Assembly: GCA_900120395.1 (NCBI GenBank)
Contig: LT635553.1
Coordinates: 1,688,242-1,744,685, forward strand
DNA length: 56,444 nt
Direction: 5' to 3'
From: Porphyromonadaceae bacterium FC4
Lineage (GTDB): Bacteria > Bacteroidota > Bacteroidia > Bacteroidales > Porphyromonadaceae
Shown: piece after piece, positions 8,579 through 17,569 of the stretch
Layout: every line of letters starts with the position of its first letter
Numbering within the stretch: the first letter of the stretch is position 1
Notes under the pieces: model-generated
What the model was told of the DNA's origin: nothing
Database searches by the model: none
The model's input: only the letters and a program-made list of their open reading frames with translations
Made by a program: the position numbers and the translations under genes

Positions 8579-10354
8579 ATGAAAATACATATTCCCACCA
8601 TACTGGCACTGCTCGCTATCGCTGTTAGCGGCTGCGATATCCAGCGCCTCCCCTACGACTCTTTGGACTCGGGTACGATACAAAAAGACCCGGAGTCCTC
8701 AGCGGACTACCTGCTCAACGGCGCCTACGCCCAGCTCAAGCCCTGGTCCGATGTCATGCACCGATGCGGCGAATACGCCGGTGACAACATCATGATCCGC
8801 GGATCGTCCACAGATGCCTTTTACGAGTTTATCAGCTTTTCTCGCACACCCAAAAACTACAGACTTCAGGCCTTCTGGGACAGTAGCTACAAGCTGATAG
8901 CTCAGACCTCCAACGTCATCAACATGATCAACGAAGGCAAGTCCGCCACCCTGGATCAAAAGCTGGGCGAGTGCTACTTCTTGAGAGGGATGACCTACTT
9001 CTACCTTGTGCGGGCTTATGGACGACCCTACTTCCAATCCCCCGACAAAAACCTCGGCGTGCCCATCATCAACGGCACCCAGGAGGATGTCCTGGGACAC
9101 TACCCCGACAGGAGCACGGTAGAAGAGACCTACAAGCAGGCCATCAGCGACCTCAAAAAGGCAGAAACACTCCTCCCCGACAGCAAGAAAGCATCCCCCG
9201 CATACGGCTCCAGAGAAGCCGCACAGGCGATCCTATCGAGAGTATACCTCTTCATGAGCGGAACCTTTGACAGCCCCAACAACGAGTACGCCGAGCAAGC
9301 AGTCAAGTACGCAGACTTGGTGATCAAGTCGGGCAAGTATCAGCTGCTGCCGAGAGAGCAGTTCATGAAGTACAACCAAATGACCCCCGAAAACAACGAC
9401 GAGAGTATCTTCGTAGTCAAGAGGCTTGCCTCAGAGTTTTCCGGATACGACCACTACTATGGAGTAGGCGGTATGTATGCCAACATCGGAGGCATGGGAT
9501 GGGGCGAGATGTACGCCAGTGCTAAGTACATCGACCTCCTGGATGAGACAGGGCGCAACGACTGGGCAAATGGCAAACTCGTCGATGCTCGTGCTGCCTT
9601 TATCTCCCCACAGTATGTAGGTATGGAGGAGAGCGACAAAGTCTTCAGAGTCGTAGCCGACCTCCGCTCCGAAAACGGTCAACAGACCGGATACCAGTAC
9701 CTACAACTCCCGCTAGATCCTCCCGTAGGGGGTGTCTACACCACTGCCAAAAAGGTAGCAAAGGGAGCGACGGAAGGCGAACCGGACAAGGTCCTTGCCA
9801 CCTACCCCCTCACCCCGATCGATGCCAAGAGTGGTGTCTACTCCATCCTGTACGAAGGCAAAAGCTACAAGGGTGTGATAGACTATCGGATGAAGCTCAA
9901 CCGTGCCTTCCCGATGTTCTACATCACCAAGTGCTCGCTGGAGGGAGAGGAGTCGCACCTCCACTCACCGGTGATCATACGGCTGGGTGAGGTCTACCTC
10001 AACAAAGCCGAAGCCCTCGCCAAGCTTGGTCGCTACGAAGAAGCTCGTGTGGCGCTCAATGCCATCCGCGAGCGCTCCCTGCCCGGAGAGGGCTACAGCG
10101 CTCTGGACCGGTCCAATGCTGAGGAGCTCATCAGCAAGGAGCGACAGCTGGAGCTTGCGTTCCAGGCTGAGCGTAGCTACGATGTATTCAGAAACGGAAG
10201 ATCGCTGCAAAGACACTACCCCGGGCCACACAATGCGCTCGAGGACATCCCGTCAACGGACTACCGGGTGATCTACTTCATCCCTCAGACAGCCATCAAC
10301 GCTTTCAACTCCACCGGTAGCACACTGACTCAAAACCCTACTTCTAATCAGTAG
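8579..10354 (+). CDS. SusD/RagB-family outer-membrane lipoprotein
   Basis: Surface substrate-binding lipoprotein that caps the SusC barrel encoded just upstream. The 591 residues start with a lipoprotein signal peptide whose lipobox is AVSGC (Cys19). SusD tetratricopeptide-like features include LGECYFLRGMTYFYLVRAYGRPYF and EAAQAILSRVYLFM, and the C-terminal RLGEVYLNKAEALAKLGRYEEA segment is the SusD family signature. It ends the operon; a hairpin terminator begins 36 bp after the stop codon. Confidence 0.95.
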   Translation: MKIHIPTILALLAIAVSGCDIQRLPYDSLDSGTIQKDPESSADYLLNGAYAQLKPWSDVMHRCGEYAGDNIMIRGSSTDAFYEFISFSRTPKNYRLQAFWDSSYKLIAQTSNVINMINEGKSATLDQKLGECYFLRGMTYFYLVRAYGRPYFQSPDKNLGVPIINGTQEDVLGHYPDRSTVEETYKQAISDLKKAETLLPDSKKASPAYGSREAAQAILSRVYLFMSGTFDSPNNEYAEQAVKYADLVIKSGKYQLLPREQFMKYNQMTPENNDESIFVVKRLASEFSGYDHYYGVGGMYANIGGMGWGEMYASAKYIDLLDETGRNDWANGKLVDARAAFISPQYVGMEESDKVFRVVADLRSENGQQTGYQYLQLPLDPPVGGVYTTAKKVAKGATEGEPDKVLATYPLTPIDAKSGVYSILYEGKSYKGVIDYRMKLNRAFPMFYITKCSLEGEESHLHSPVIIRLGEVYLNKAEALAKLGRYEEARVALNAIRERSLPGEGYSALDRSNAEELISKERQLELAFQAERSYDVFRNGRSLQRHYPGPHNALEDIPSTDYRVIYFIPQTAINAFNSTGSTLTQNPTSNQ

Positions 10355-10390
10355 AATCCTTTTACTCAAACAGATCCCTAAACGGGAGAG

Positions 10391-10425
10391 AGGGTGCGTC
10401 GAAAACAGCAGTTTCGGCGCACCCT
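10391..10425 (+). terminator. Hairpin terminator after susD
   Basis: A 14-bp stem with one wobble (AGGGTGCGTCGAAA and its partner) around a 7-nt loop. The T-run is weak (TTCACTTCTT). The stem core GGTGCGTC is the same as in the 855-886 terminator. Confidence 0.7.
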
Positions 10426-10482
10426 TTCACTTCTTACCCCGGGGGTTGATGTAGTAGGATTTTTTGTGCTTCGGAGCCGGGC

Positions 10483-10574
10483 AAAAAATTTGACGGATAG
10501 TAGCGAAATGTTTCCAGTAGGAAAGAAAACGGTTTCACGGATAGTAGCGATCTGTTTCCTACTGGAAACTTTTT
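10483..10574 (+). repeat. Dispersed 92-bp intergenic repeat, copy 3
   Basis: Type A copy (loops AGTA then TACT). The second half-unit has GTTTCACGG in place of ATTTGACGG. It lies between the susD terminator and the DUF4492 gene. The rest of 10575-10792 shows no gene. Confidence 0.9.
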
Positions 10575-10792
10575 GCCACCCAGACAATCGGTATACAAAC
10601 ACTTCTGACGACTGTTTTAGAGAGATACCACTTCGGTGGAGCAGAAGTGGTGCTCTAACCACTTATAGTGAGAGAATCAGCAAAAAGTGGACGATATATA
10701 CAATTATAGTGAAATCATGCTCCTAAAATTTGGTGAGTATTTGAATCTTTTCTAATTTAGTACCGTACTAAGCAAACAATAGGTACAAGAAT

Positions 10793-11071
10793 ATGAAAAA
10801 TATGAAAGAGCCACTGAATAATACGGATCCCGGTACGACGCAGCCGGGGTTTTGGACCAGATCTTGGCATCTGTACCGTGATGGTTTTCGGAACCTCAGC
10901 ACGACAGGACGTGCCCTCTGGATACTTATCCTGGTGAAGCTCTTCGTGATGTTTGCTATCCTCCGGGTGTTTTTCTTTCCCAACTACCTCAACACCCACA
11001 CCGATTCGGATGAGGGGAAGAGTGACTTTGTTGCCGAACAATTTGTCCAACGAGTGAGTGATCATAACTAA
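10793..11071 (+). CDS. DUF4492 small membrane protein, cytochrome bd-associated
   Basis: A 92-residue protein with a hydrophilic N-terminus (SWHLYRDGFRNLSTTGRALW), one membrane helix at about residues 43-63 (LWILILVKLFVMFAILRVFFF) and a short charged tail. It matches the DUF4492 family, which in Bacteroidota is nearly always found directly before cydA. It lies 33 bp upstream of cydA in the same direction. By position and size it is probably an accessory or assembly subunit of the oxidase, comparable to the small CydX-type subunits of other phyla, though not related to them in sequence. A second ATG at codon 4 is an alternative start. Confidence 0.85.
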   Translation: MKNMKEPLNNTDPGTTQPGFWTRSWHLYRDGFRNLSTTGRALWILILVKLFVMFAILRVFFFPNYLNTHTDSDEGKSDFVAEQFVQRVSDHN

Positions 11072-11104
11072 TACATTATAATAAACTAATACACCACTAA
11101 AGCT

Positions 11105-12670
11105 ATGTTTTTGAGTACACTAATAAGCTGGTCGAGACTGCAGTTCGCAATGACCGCTATGTATCACTGGCTTTTTGTCCCCTTCACGCTGGGCGTGGGG
11201 CTGATCATGGCGATCGCCGAGACGAAGTACTACCGGACGGGTGATGACTTCTGGAAGGAGACGGCTAAGTTTTGGCAAAAGATCTTTGGGATCAACTTCG
11301 CTGCAGGGATCGCCACCGGCCTGATCCTGGAGTTTCAGTTTGGTACCAACTGGTCGAACTACTCCTACTTCGTAGGTGATATCTTTGGAGCACCGCTGGC
11401 TATCGAGGGTATCCTGGCATTCTTCATGGAGGCGACCTTCTTCGCCGTGATGTTCTTTGGGTGGGGAAAGGTCTCCAAGAAGTTTCACCTGACCTCCACG
11501 TGGCTGACGATCATTGGCGCAACGATCTCCGCATGGTGGATCCTCGTAGCCAACGCCTGGATGCAGTACCCGGCAGGCATGCACTTCAACCCGGATACCG
11601 TCCGCAACGAGATGGTGGACTTCATGGCGGTGGCCTTTTCACCCGTAGCTGTGGTGAAGTGGTTTCACTCCGTGATCTCCAGCTGGGTACTGGGCTCGAT
11701 CATGGTGATGGGTATCTGTGCCTACTACCTGCTGGCAAAGAAGCGTCAGCGCTTTAGCCTGGCAAGCATCAAGATCGCTGCACAGCTCGGGCTTGCGGCC
11801 ATCGTGATCACCATCCTCACCGGACACCTCAGCGCTAACCAGATAGCGACCTATCAGCCGATGAAGCTGGCAGCAATGGAGAACCACTGGGAGGGACAAA
11901 AGGGCGCATCACTCAGCCTGATCGGCATCCCCAACAAGACGGCAGAGGACCTCACCAATCAAGGAAAGGAGGACTGGAAGTTTAACGTACCTCTACCCAA
12001 GCTGCTGTCGATCTTGTCCTTCAACGACGCTGAGAGCTATGTCCCCGGCATCAACGACCTCATCAACGGAGGGTACACCATGCCGAATGGTGCTATTGCT
12101 CCCTCTGCCGAAGAACGCATATCACGCGGCAAGATGGCGATCGAAGCGCTGGCAAACTACCGTGAGGCGCGCAAAGCGGGGGACGAAGAGCGCGCGACGG
12201 CAGAGCGTGCCATACTGGACGAAAACTTCCCCCACTTTGGCTACGGCTACATTGATCGGGTAGAGGATCTGATCCCCAATATCCCAATGCTCTACTTCAG
12301 CTTTAGGATCATGGTGGGTCTGGCGATGCTCTTCCTCCTCGTCTTCATCTACGCACTGGTGGCTCTCCGCAAAGACGAGACCAAGCTGGCGGAGCAACGG
12401 TGGTTTAGCTGGGTGATGATCCTGAGCATGCCCCTGGTGTACATCTGCTCACAGTGCGGATGGATCGTGGCTGAGGTTGGACGCCAGCCCTGGACCATCC
12501 AGGATGTCCTACCTGTGAACGCTGCTGTATCCAACCTTGCTGCAAGCTCGGTAAAGGTTACCTTCTTTGTATTCATAGCTCTCTTTACAGCCATGCTCAT
12601 TGCTGAGCTGACCATCATGTGGAATGCGGTAAAGAAAGGTCCAAAAATGGACGAACACGAAGTAAAATAA
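11105..12670 (+). CDS. cydA: Cytochrome bd ubiquinol oxidase subunit I
   Basis: Quinol-oxidising, haem-carrying subunit of cytochrome bd, which reduces oxygen to water in the inner membrane with high affinity. The 521 residues show MYHWLFVPFTLG with the haem-ligand His at about residue 21, a second haem-ligand region VVKWFHSVISS near 182-192, and GRQPW near 459-463. The Q-loop between helices holds the charged segment around residues 300-370. The loop and length fit the Bacteroidota class. Operon DUF4492-cydA-cydB; cydB starts 36 bp downstream. The electron donor is likely menaquinol, and menA is in this window. Confidence 0.96.
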   Translation: MFLSTLISWSRLQFAMTAMYHWLFVPFTLGVGLIMAIAETKYYRTGDDFWKETAKFWQKIFGINFAAGIATGLILEFQFGTNWSNYSYFVGDIFGAPLAIEGILAFFMEATFFAVMFFGWGKVSKKFHLTSTWLTIIGATISAWWILVANAWMQYPAGMHFNPDTVRNEMVDFMAVAFSPVAVVKWFHSVISSWVLGSIMVMGICAYYLLAKKRQRFSLASIKIAAQLGLAAIVITILTGHLSANQIATYQPMKLAAMENHWEGQKGASLSLIGIPNKTAEDLTNQGKEDWKFNVPLPKLLSILSFNDAESYVPGINDLINGGYTMPNGAIAPSAEERISRGKMAIEALANYREARKAGDEERATAERAILDENFPHFGYGYIDRVEDLIPNIPMLYFSFRIMVGLAMLFLLVFIYALVALRKDETKLAEQRWFSWVMILSMPLVYICSQCGWIVAEVGRQPWTIQDVLPVNAAVSNLAASSVKVTFFVFIALFTAMLIAELTIMWNAVKKGPKMDEHEVK

Positions 12671-12706
12671 AAACGACACACTAGACAAAACGAATATACT
12701 ATCACT

Positions 12707-13870
12707 ATGGATACCTATGCTATACTACAGCACTACTGGTGGTTTCTCATCTCTCTGCTAGGTGGGTTGCTGGTCTTTCTACTCTTTGTGCAGGGTGGCC
12801 AGACATTCATCTTCTCCGACGGGAAGACAGCTCTGCAGCGGCGTATGATCGTCAACTCCACCGGACGCAAGTGGGAGTTTACCTTCACCACGCTTGTGAC
12901 TTTTGGTGGCGCATTCTTTGCCTCCTTTCCTCTCTTTTACTCCACCAGCTTTGGCGGAGCGTACTGGGTGTGGATGTTGATCCTCCTTTGCTTCGTCATC
13001 CAAGCCGTCTCGTTTGAGTTTCAGAACAAACTCGGCAACGTCTTTGGACCCAAGACCTACCAGACCGCCCTGCTCCTCAACGGCATCCTGGGCCCGCTGC
13101 TGATCGGTACCGCTGTGGCAACATTCTATACCGGTGCCAACTTCTACATGGACAAGGGTGCCATTGCCGGCTTTGGAGAGGCAGCCAACACAGTCAGCTC
13201 CTGGATGCCCTACAACGGCGTACAGCTGCACGGACTCGAGGCTGTGCTCAACCCCTGGAACTTAGTCTTTGGACTCGCAGTGCTTTTCCTGGCACGCACC
13301 ACTGCCCTACTCTACTTCATCAACAACATCGTAGAGCCGGAGCTAAACGAACGCTTCAGGAAAAAGCTGCTTCCAAATGCACTCATCTTCCTCGTACTCT
13401 TCGTTGCTTTTGTCGTTTTTGTACTCCTAAAGGATGGCTTCGCGGTGAATCCCGACACAAAAGAGGTCTTCATGGAGCCCAATAAGTACCTCAACAACTT
13501 CCTCAAGATGCCCTACCTCTTGGTGAGCTTCCTCGTGGGTGTCGTGCTGGTACTCTTTGGCATCCTCAAGACGGTCTCTGACAAGAGATACACCAAGGGG
13601 ATCTGGTTTCACGGCGTCGGCGTCGTGATCACCGTCACCACCTGCCTGCTGATCCTGGGCTGGGGCGACACTTCCTACTATCCCTCCCTCTACGACCTAC
13701 AGAGCTCTCTGACGATCGAAAACAGCTCATCCACTGAGTACACGCTCAGGGTGATGGCATACGTCAGCATCCTGATCCCCTTCGTACTCGCCTACATATT
13801 CTACGCATGGGGCAAGCTGGACCGCCACAAGTTCGACAAGGAGGAGATGTCCAAGGGTAATCACTACTAA
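12707..13870 (+). CDS. cydB: Cytochrome bd ubiquinol oxidase subunit II
   Basis: Second integral-membrane subunit of cytochrome bd, pairing with CydA. The 387 residues contain many hydrophobic helices, starting with WWFLISLLGGLLVFLLFVQGGQ; the GGQ region is typical of CydB. RKWEFTFTTLVTFGGAFFASFP also matches the family. Last gene of the oxidase operon, followed by a hairpin. Confidence 0.95.
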   Translation: MDTYAILQHYWWFLISLLGGLLVFLLFVQGGQTFIFSDGKTALQRRMIVNSTGRKWEFTFTTLVTFGGAFFASFPLFYSTSFGGAYWVWMLILLCFVIQAVSFEFQNKLGNVFGPKTYQTALLLNGILGPLLIGTAVATFYTGANFYMDKGAIAGFGEAANTVSSWMPYNGVQLHGLEAVLNPWNLVFGLAVLFLARTTALLYFINNIVEPELNERFRKKLLPNALIFLVLFVAFVVFVLLKDGFAVNPDTKEVFMEPNKYLNNFLKMPYLLVSFLVGVVLVLFGILKTVSDKRYTKGIWFHGVGVVITVTTCLLILGWGDTSYYPSLYDLQSSLTIENSSSTEYTLRVMAYVSILIPFVLAYIFYAWGKLDRHKFDKEEMSKGNHY

Positions 13871-13895
13871 TCACCCACTACAGTTCATACAAAGC

Positions 13896-13930
13896 CGACC
13901 CGATACCTCTACAATGATGGTATCGGGTCG
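13896..13930 (+). terminator. Hairpin after cydB
   Basis: A perfect 12-bp stem (CGACCCGATACC and complement) with an 11-nt loop, 26 bp after the cydB stop. No T-run follows, so its strength as an intrinsic terminator is uncertain. Confidence 0.6.
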
Positions 13931-14022
13931 CTCGTATAGAGCAACCTGATAAAAAATACGGATTTTAATAAACTTAGTTTCAGTAACTTATAGACAAATC
14001 CAATCATAAATACTTAAATATT

Positions 14023-14054
14023 CTTGGAGGTTTCAATATTCTTGCGTACCTTTG
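14023..14054 (+). promoter_or_regulatory. Promoter of tRNA-Lys
   Basis: CTTG at 14023-14026 and TACCTTTG at 14047-14054 are 20 bp apart, the Bacteroidota sigma-A pattern, and the tRNA begins 24 bp further on. Confidence 0.7.
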
Positions 14055-14077
14055 CAGAGCAAAACAAAAGAAAGAAT

Positions 14078-14153
14078 GACTTCGTAGCTCAGCTGGCAGA
14101 GCAACTGACTCTTAATCAGTGGGTCGAGGGTTCGAATCCCTCCGAGGTCACCA
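14078..14153 (+). tRNA. tRNA-Lys (anticodon CTT)
   Basis: A complete cloverleaf of 76 nt with CCA encoded. The acceptor stem GACTTCG pairs with CGAGGTC (one G-T wobble), the D stem is GCTC/GAGC, the anticodon stem ACTGA/TCAGT encloses loop CTCTTAA with CTT at 14111-14113, and the T loop TTCGAAT is canonical. It decodes AAG. Confidence 0.97.
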
Positions 14154-14187
14154 AAGGTCGTGCGGCGTGCGCTGTGCGACCTTTTTT
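14153..14187 (+). terminator. Terminator of the tRNA-Lys gene
   Basis: AAAGGTCG pairs with CGACCTTT; three further pairs including wobbles extend the stem to 11 bp. A run of six T follows. It starts on the last base of the tRNA CCA. Confidence 0.85.
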
Positions 14188-14227
14188 GTTTCCACCCACC
14201 AATCATCCTCAGTAAAAACCACCGATC

Positions 14228-15313
14228 ATGGAACAAGCCCTACTCATTACCATCGTTATCCTCGTTTTCTTCATCACCCTATTCGTTTCCGTATACAGAC
14301 GCAAAAAAAACCTGGAGAAAAAGATGAGAGGCGACCTCGATGCAAGCATCCAAGCCAACGACTGGCACACGGTTTGTCGTATCTTGCGAAACCAACTGAT
14401 CCTATGGGGCGCGGTGCTCCTACTGGCAGTCACCCTTCTCGTCCTGCGGATTGTGGATCACAGACAGATCTACACCACAGCTATCATTTGCGGAGTATTT
14501 GCCTGGCGGGTCTTCACTTTGGCAAAGAATTACAGGGCGGCCTGCCGTAATAGGAAGTTCTTCGAGGAAGACACTGTACCGTTGGTTACCTACGAGGAGT
14601 TCATGTCTCGCATAGAGGCGCTGCTTAGCGGGTGCACCATCCACCGCATCGCCGATGATGCCTCAGCCGACGAAGTCGAGCAACTCTGGCTGGACTCGCT
14701 GGAGCGCGGCAGGCGCGAAGGGTTTTGTCCCGTACTGGTAGAGGCTATGCCCGGTGACTTCTTTGATCGCCTTGATGAGTGGTCGGAATGGATGGACAAC
14801 GATGAATTTCGGAGCTGGCAAGCCGAGTGCCTCCGGTCTTCTCCCGATCATGGCAAGGAAATCCTCCGGGGACGGCTGGACGAGCTGAGAGAGGAGATCG
14901 GTCGAGACGGCTCCTGGGAGTCCGACGTTGTGGGAGACCTCTATGACTTTGAGGCAAATTACCACTTTACCTACGATGACTTTGGAGTGCTCTTGCTGGT
15001 CGAAGTCCCGGTAAAAGAGCCGTGGCAGGTCTTTGCCTACCTCCCGATGGGCGGATGGAATGAATGCCCGACAGCGGAAGAGCATATGGCGGTAGCCAAG
15101 TACTGGTACGAGCAGTACGGAGCTGTTGTCGCGAAAATATCAAACGACAACATAGAGTACTACGTACCCGATCCGGTCACCGAAGACGACTTCACGCTCG
15201 CCGAAGAGCAGCTGGCCTATTGCTCAGACATTGTTCTCCAGGGCATGGGGAGCCTCACCACTTTAGCAGCAGCCCTGAGAGAGTCTACCGTCTGGTACTT
15301 TTGGTGGGATTGA
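14228..15313 (+). CDS. Membrane-anchored DUF4253 protein
   Basis: The C-terminal region, about residues 235-361, matches DUF4253: VPVKEPWQVFAYLPMGGWNECP, YWYEQYGAVVAKISNDNIEY, LAYCSDIVLQGMGSL and the terminal YFWWD are the family's conserved blocks. The family has no established function; members occur in toxin-immunity-like and tailocin-free contexts alike, so none is assigned. Unlike most soluble members this 361-residue protein begins with hydrophobic helices at about 5-23 and 57-76, and a possible third at 81-100, then a middle region with EEFMSRIEALLSG and CPVLVEAMPGDFF. The catalytic-like domain should face the cytoplasm. It is a single-gene unit between the tRNA terminator and a dispersed repeat. 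Confidence 0.75.
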   Translation: MEQALLITIVILVFFITLFVSVYRRKKNLEKKMRGDLDASIQANDWHTVCRILRNQLILWGAVLLLAVTLLVLRIVDHRQIYTTAIICGVFAWRVFTLAKNYRAACRNRKFFEEDTVPLVTYEEFMSRIEALLSGCTIHRIADDASADEVEQLWLDSLERGRREGFCPVLVEAMPGDFFDRLDEWSEWMDNDEFRSWQAECLRSSPDHGKEILRGRLDELREEIGRDGSWESDVVGDLYDFEANYHFTYDDFGVLLLVEVPVKEPWQVFAYLPMGGWNECPTAEEHMAVAKYWYEQYGAVVAKISNDNIEYYVPDPVTEDDFTLAEEQLAYCSDIVLQGMGSLTTLAAALRESTVWYFWWD

Positions 15314-15428
15314 TTTCCGGCAAAAAGAGCGTACCAAGTCACCCTAAACTGGCTCAAACCCAAAAACCAACATATACCACTGGCAGACAAATAGATACCG
15401 CCACCACAGAAACCGACTGCCTGAGGGC

Positions 15429-15520
15429 AAAAAGTTTCCTACTGGAAATCGTTCGCTTCTATCCGTCAAATCGTTTTCTTTCCTACTGGAAACTTTTGGC
15501 TACTATCCGTCAAATTTTTT
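15429..15520 (-). repeat. Dispersed 92-bp intergenic repeat, copy 4
   Basis: Type B copy in reverse orientation: read on the minus strand both hairpin loops are AGTA. The conserved flank runs on to about 15544 (GGCTCGATCCGGAGCG), and the other flank GCCTGAGGGC is shared with copy 7. It lies between the DUF4253 gene and rpsP; no gene is seen in 15314-15706. Confidence 0.9.
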
Positions 15521-15606
15521 GGCTCGATCCGGAGCGCAAAAAATCCTACTGCGTCAGCCCCGAAATTTTAGGGCGACATAGCTCAGTCTATTTGGAAATA
15601 AAGTGG

Positions 15607-15614
15607 TACCTTTG
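15607..15614 (+). promoter_or_regulatory. -7 box of the rpsP promoter
   Basis: TACCTTTG lies 93 bp before rpsP. A TTTG at 15591-15594 is only 12 bp upstream, so the -33 element is uncertain. Confidence 0.55.
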
Positions 15615-15706
15615 CGGAGCGTTTCACCTCCTAGGGTCGTGTACCGGAATGGAGAGACCGTGGGACGCCGAACATTTTATTTACCAATCATTTAGAGAAA
15701 CATAAC

Positions 15707-16279
15707 ATGGCAACAGTTATCAGACTCCAAAGACACGGTCGCAGACACTTCCCTTTCTACAAGATTGTAGTGACCGACCGTCGCGCACCACGAGATGGTC
15801 GCTTCATCGAAAACCTGGGGACCTACAACCCCAACACCCATCCTGCTACGATTGAGCTCAACTTTGAGCGCGCACTGCACTGGGTCAACGTAGGCGCACA
15901 GCCTAGTGACACCGTGCGGAGCATCCTCAGCAAGGAAGGTGTGATGCTGATGAAACACCTACAGGGCGGCGTACGAAAGGGCGCTTTTTCTGAGGAAGTA
16001 GCTAAGGAGCGTTTCGAGGCTTGGCTCAAGGACAAGAAGGCTTCTGCCGAGGCTATCCACTCCAAGGATGAAGCAACGAAGCGTGACATCGCTAAGAAAG
16101 CACTCGAAGCTGAGCGCGAGACAAATAAGAAGCGTGCCGAAGAGATCGCAGCCAAGAAGGCTGAGGAAGAAGCGGCTAAGAAGGCAGCCGAAGAGGAGGC
16201 ACGCAAGGCTGCAGAGGCTGAAAATGCAGAAGCAGCAGAGGGTGAAGCAGCCGCAGAAGAGGAGACTCCTGCCGAGTGA
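15707..16279 (+). CDS. rpsP: 30S ribosomal protein bS16 with long charged tail
   Basis: Small-subunit protein needed for 30S assembly. Residues 1 to about 85 are a normal bS16 core ([20 protein letters not shown], then [16 protein letters not shown]). From about residue 100 the protein continues as a Lys/Glu/Ala-rich helix ([19 protein letters not shown]) to residue 190, roughly twice the bacterial bS16 core. Such tails are common in Bacteroidota bS16. Single gene with its own promoter and terminator. Confidence 0.96.
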   Translation: MATVIRLQRHGRRHFPFYKIVVTDRRAPRDGRFIENLGTYNPNTHPATIELNFERALHWVNVGAQPSDTVRSILSKEGVMLMKHLQGGVRKGAFSEEVAKERFEAWLKDKKASAEAIHSKDEATKRDIAKKALEAERETNKKRAEEIAAKKAEEEAAKKAAEEEARKAAEAENAEAAEGEAAAEEETPAE

Positions 16280-16335
16280 TCGAGCGTACGGGTCTTTACT
16301 GAGGCTGGGAAATCATCCCAAGCACACTGAAATGG

Positions 16336-16370
16336 GCGGGCAAAGCTGTTGGGCTTTGTCCGCTTATTTT
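16336..16370 (+). terminator. Terminator after rpsP
   Basis: An 11-bp stem with one wobble (GCGGGCAAAGC and GCTTTGTCCGC), a 6-nt loop, then TTATTTT. Confidence 0.75.
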
Positions 16371-16412
16371 GTGGATCAGGCGGCAACTTTTTCTAAAGAA
16401 ATAATTATGTAA

Positions 16413-16436
16413 TTTGCCAGATCTTGGTTAACTTTG
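16413..16436 (+). promoter_or_regulatory. Candidate mdh promoter
   Basis: TAACTTTG at 16429-16436 fits the -7 consensus; a TTTG lies at 16413-16416 with a short 12-bp spacing. The position supports the downstream ATG at 16484 as the start, because an in-frame start codon at 16424 would fall inside the promoter. Confidence 0.5.
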
Positions 16437-16483
16437 TGTACAGAAAAAGGAACAATTTTCAACCCCAATTGATTTTAGAGCAT

Positions 16484-17485
16484 ATGAACTTTCTAACAGA
16501 CGAAAAGCTAGTGATCATCGGAGCCGGTGGTATGATTGGCTCCAACATGGCCCAAACCGCATGCATGATGCGCCTGACCCCCAACCTCTGCCTCTATGAT
16601 GTCTATCTACCGGGCATGGAGGGTGTCGTGGAGGAGCTGAGACACTGCGGCTTCGAGGGCATGAACATCACCTTTACCGACAAGCCTGAGGAGGCTTTCA
16701 AGGATGCGAAGTACATCGTATCCTCCGGTGGTGCACCTCGTAAGGAGGGAATGACCCGCGAGGATCTGCTTGCCGGAAACGCAAAGATCGCAGCTGAGCT
16801 GGGTGACAACATCAAGAAGTATTGCCCCGACGTGAAGCACGTGACCATCATCTTCAACCCCGCTGACATCACCGGTCTCGTGACGCTGATCCACTCCGGT
16901 ATCGAGCCCAGCCGTCTGACTACTCTGGCAGCTCTCGACAGCATCCGTCTGCAGAGCGAGCTGGCTAAGCACTTCGGCCTGAAGCAGAGCGAGGTGACCA
17001 ACACCCGCACCTACGGTGGACACGGCGAGCAGATGGCAGTATTTGCATCTACCGCTAAGGTCGATGGCAAGCCTCTGACAGACCTCATCGGCACAGACAA
17101 GCTGACCGAGGAGGAGTGGGCTGACATCCGTCAGAAGGTAGTGAAGGGTGGAGCCAACATCATCAAGCTACGTGGTCGCTCCTCCTTCCAGAGCCCGGCG
17201 TACTGCTCCATCGAGATGATCCGCGCCGCTATGGGTGGTGAGGCATTCCGCTGGCCGGCAGGCTGCTTCGTGAAGAACGACCGCTACCAAAACATCATGA
17301 TGGCAATGGAGACCACCATCACCAAGGACGGTGTACACTATGGTGACGTCAAGGGCACAGACAAAGAGATCGCTGAGCTCGACGCTTCGTATCAGCACCT
17401 GAAGGATCTTCGCGACCAGGTGATCAAGATGGGACTCATCCCTGAGGTAGAGAACTGGGGCACCCTCAATAAACACCTCAAGTAA
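16484..17485 (+). CDS. mdh: Malate dehydrogenase
   Basis: Interconverts malate and oxaloacetate with NAD(H), feeding the reductive fumarate/succinate branch of fermentation. The protein has about 333 residues from the ATG at 16484 and begins MNFLTDEKLVIIGAGGMIGS, with the Rossmann glycine motif at about 12-18. The substrate-binding and catalytic region includes GGAPRKEGMTREDLL, NPADITGLV, and the catalytic His in TRTYGGHGEQM. It belongs to the lactate/malate dehydrogenase family, in the form usual for Porphyromonas and Bacteroides. Confidence 0.93.
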   Translation: MNFLTDEKLVIIGAGGMIGSNMAQTACMMRLTPNLCLYDVYLPGMEGVVEELRHCGFEGMNITFTDKPEEAFKDAKYIVSSGGAPRKEGMTREDLLAGNAKIAAELGDNIKKYCPDVKHVTIIFNPADITGLVTLIHSGIEPSRLTTLAALDSIRLQSELAKHFGLKQSEVTNTRTYGGHGEQMAVFASTAKVDGKPLTDLIGTDKLTEEEWADIRQKVVKGGANIIKLRGRSSFQSPAYCSIEMIRAAMGGEAFRWPAGCFVKNDRYQNIMMAMETTITKDGVHYGDVKGTDKEIAELDASYQHLKDLRDQVIKMGLIPEVENWGTLNKHLK

Positions 17486-17514
17486 CACTTAGGAGATTTT
17501 CTCTATACAACAAC

Positions 17515-17560
17515 AGCCGAGGTGTGTCGTCCTAACGGATCGTACACCTCGGCTTTTTTA
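17515..17560 (+). terminator. Terminator after mdh
   Basis: A perfect 11-bp stem (AGCCGAGGTGT and complement) with an 18-nt loop, followed by six T. It covers the first part of the open frame of the next gene, showing that the next gene must start further downstream. Confidence 0.85.
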
Positions 17561-17569
17561 TACCAAAGA

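Noticed and set aside
16424-16483. Upstream extension of mdh (20 extra residues)
   Set aside because: It begins within the proposed promoter, and the family starts at the ATG at 16484.
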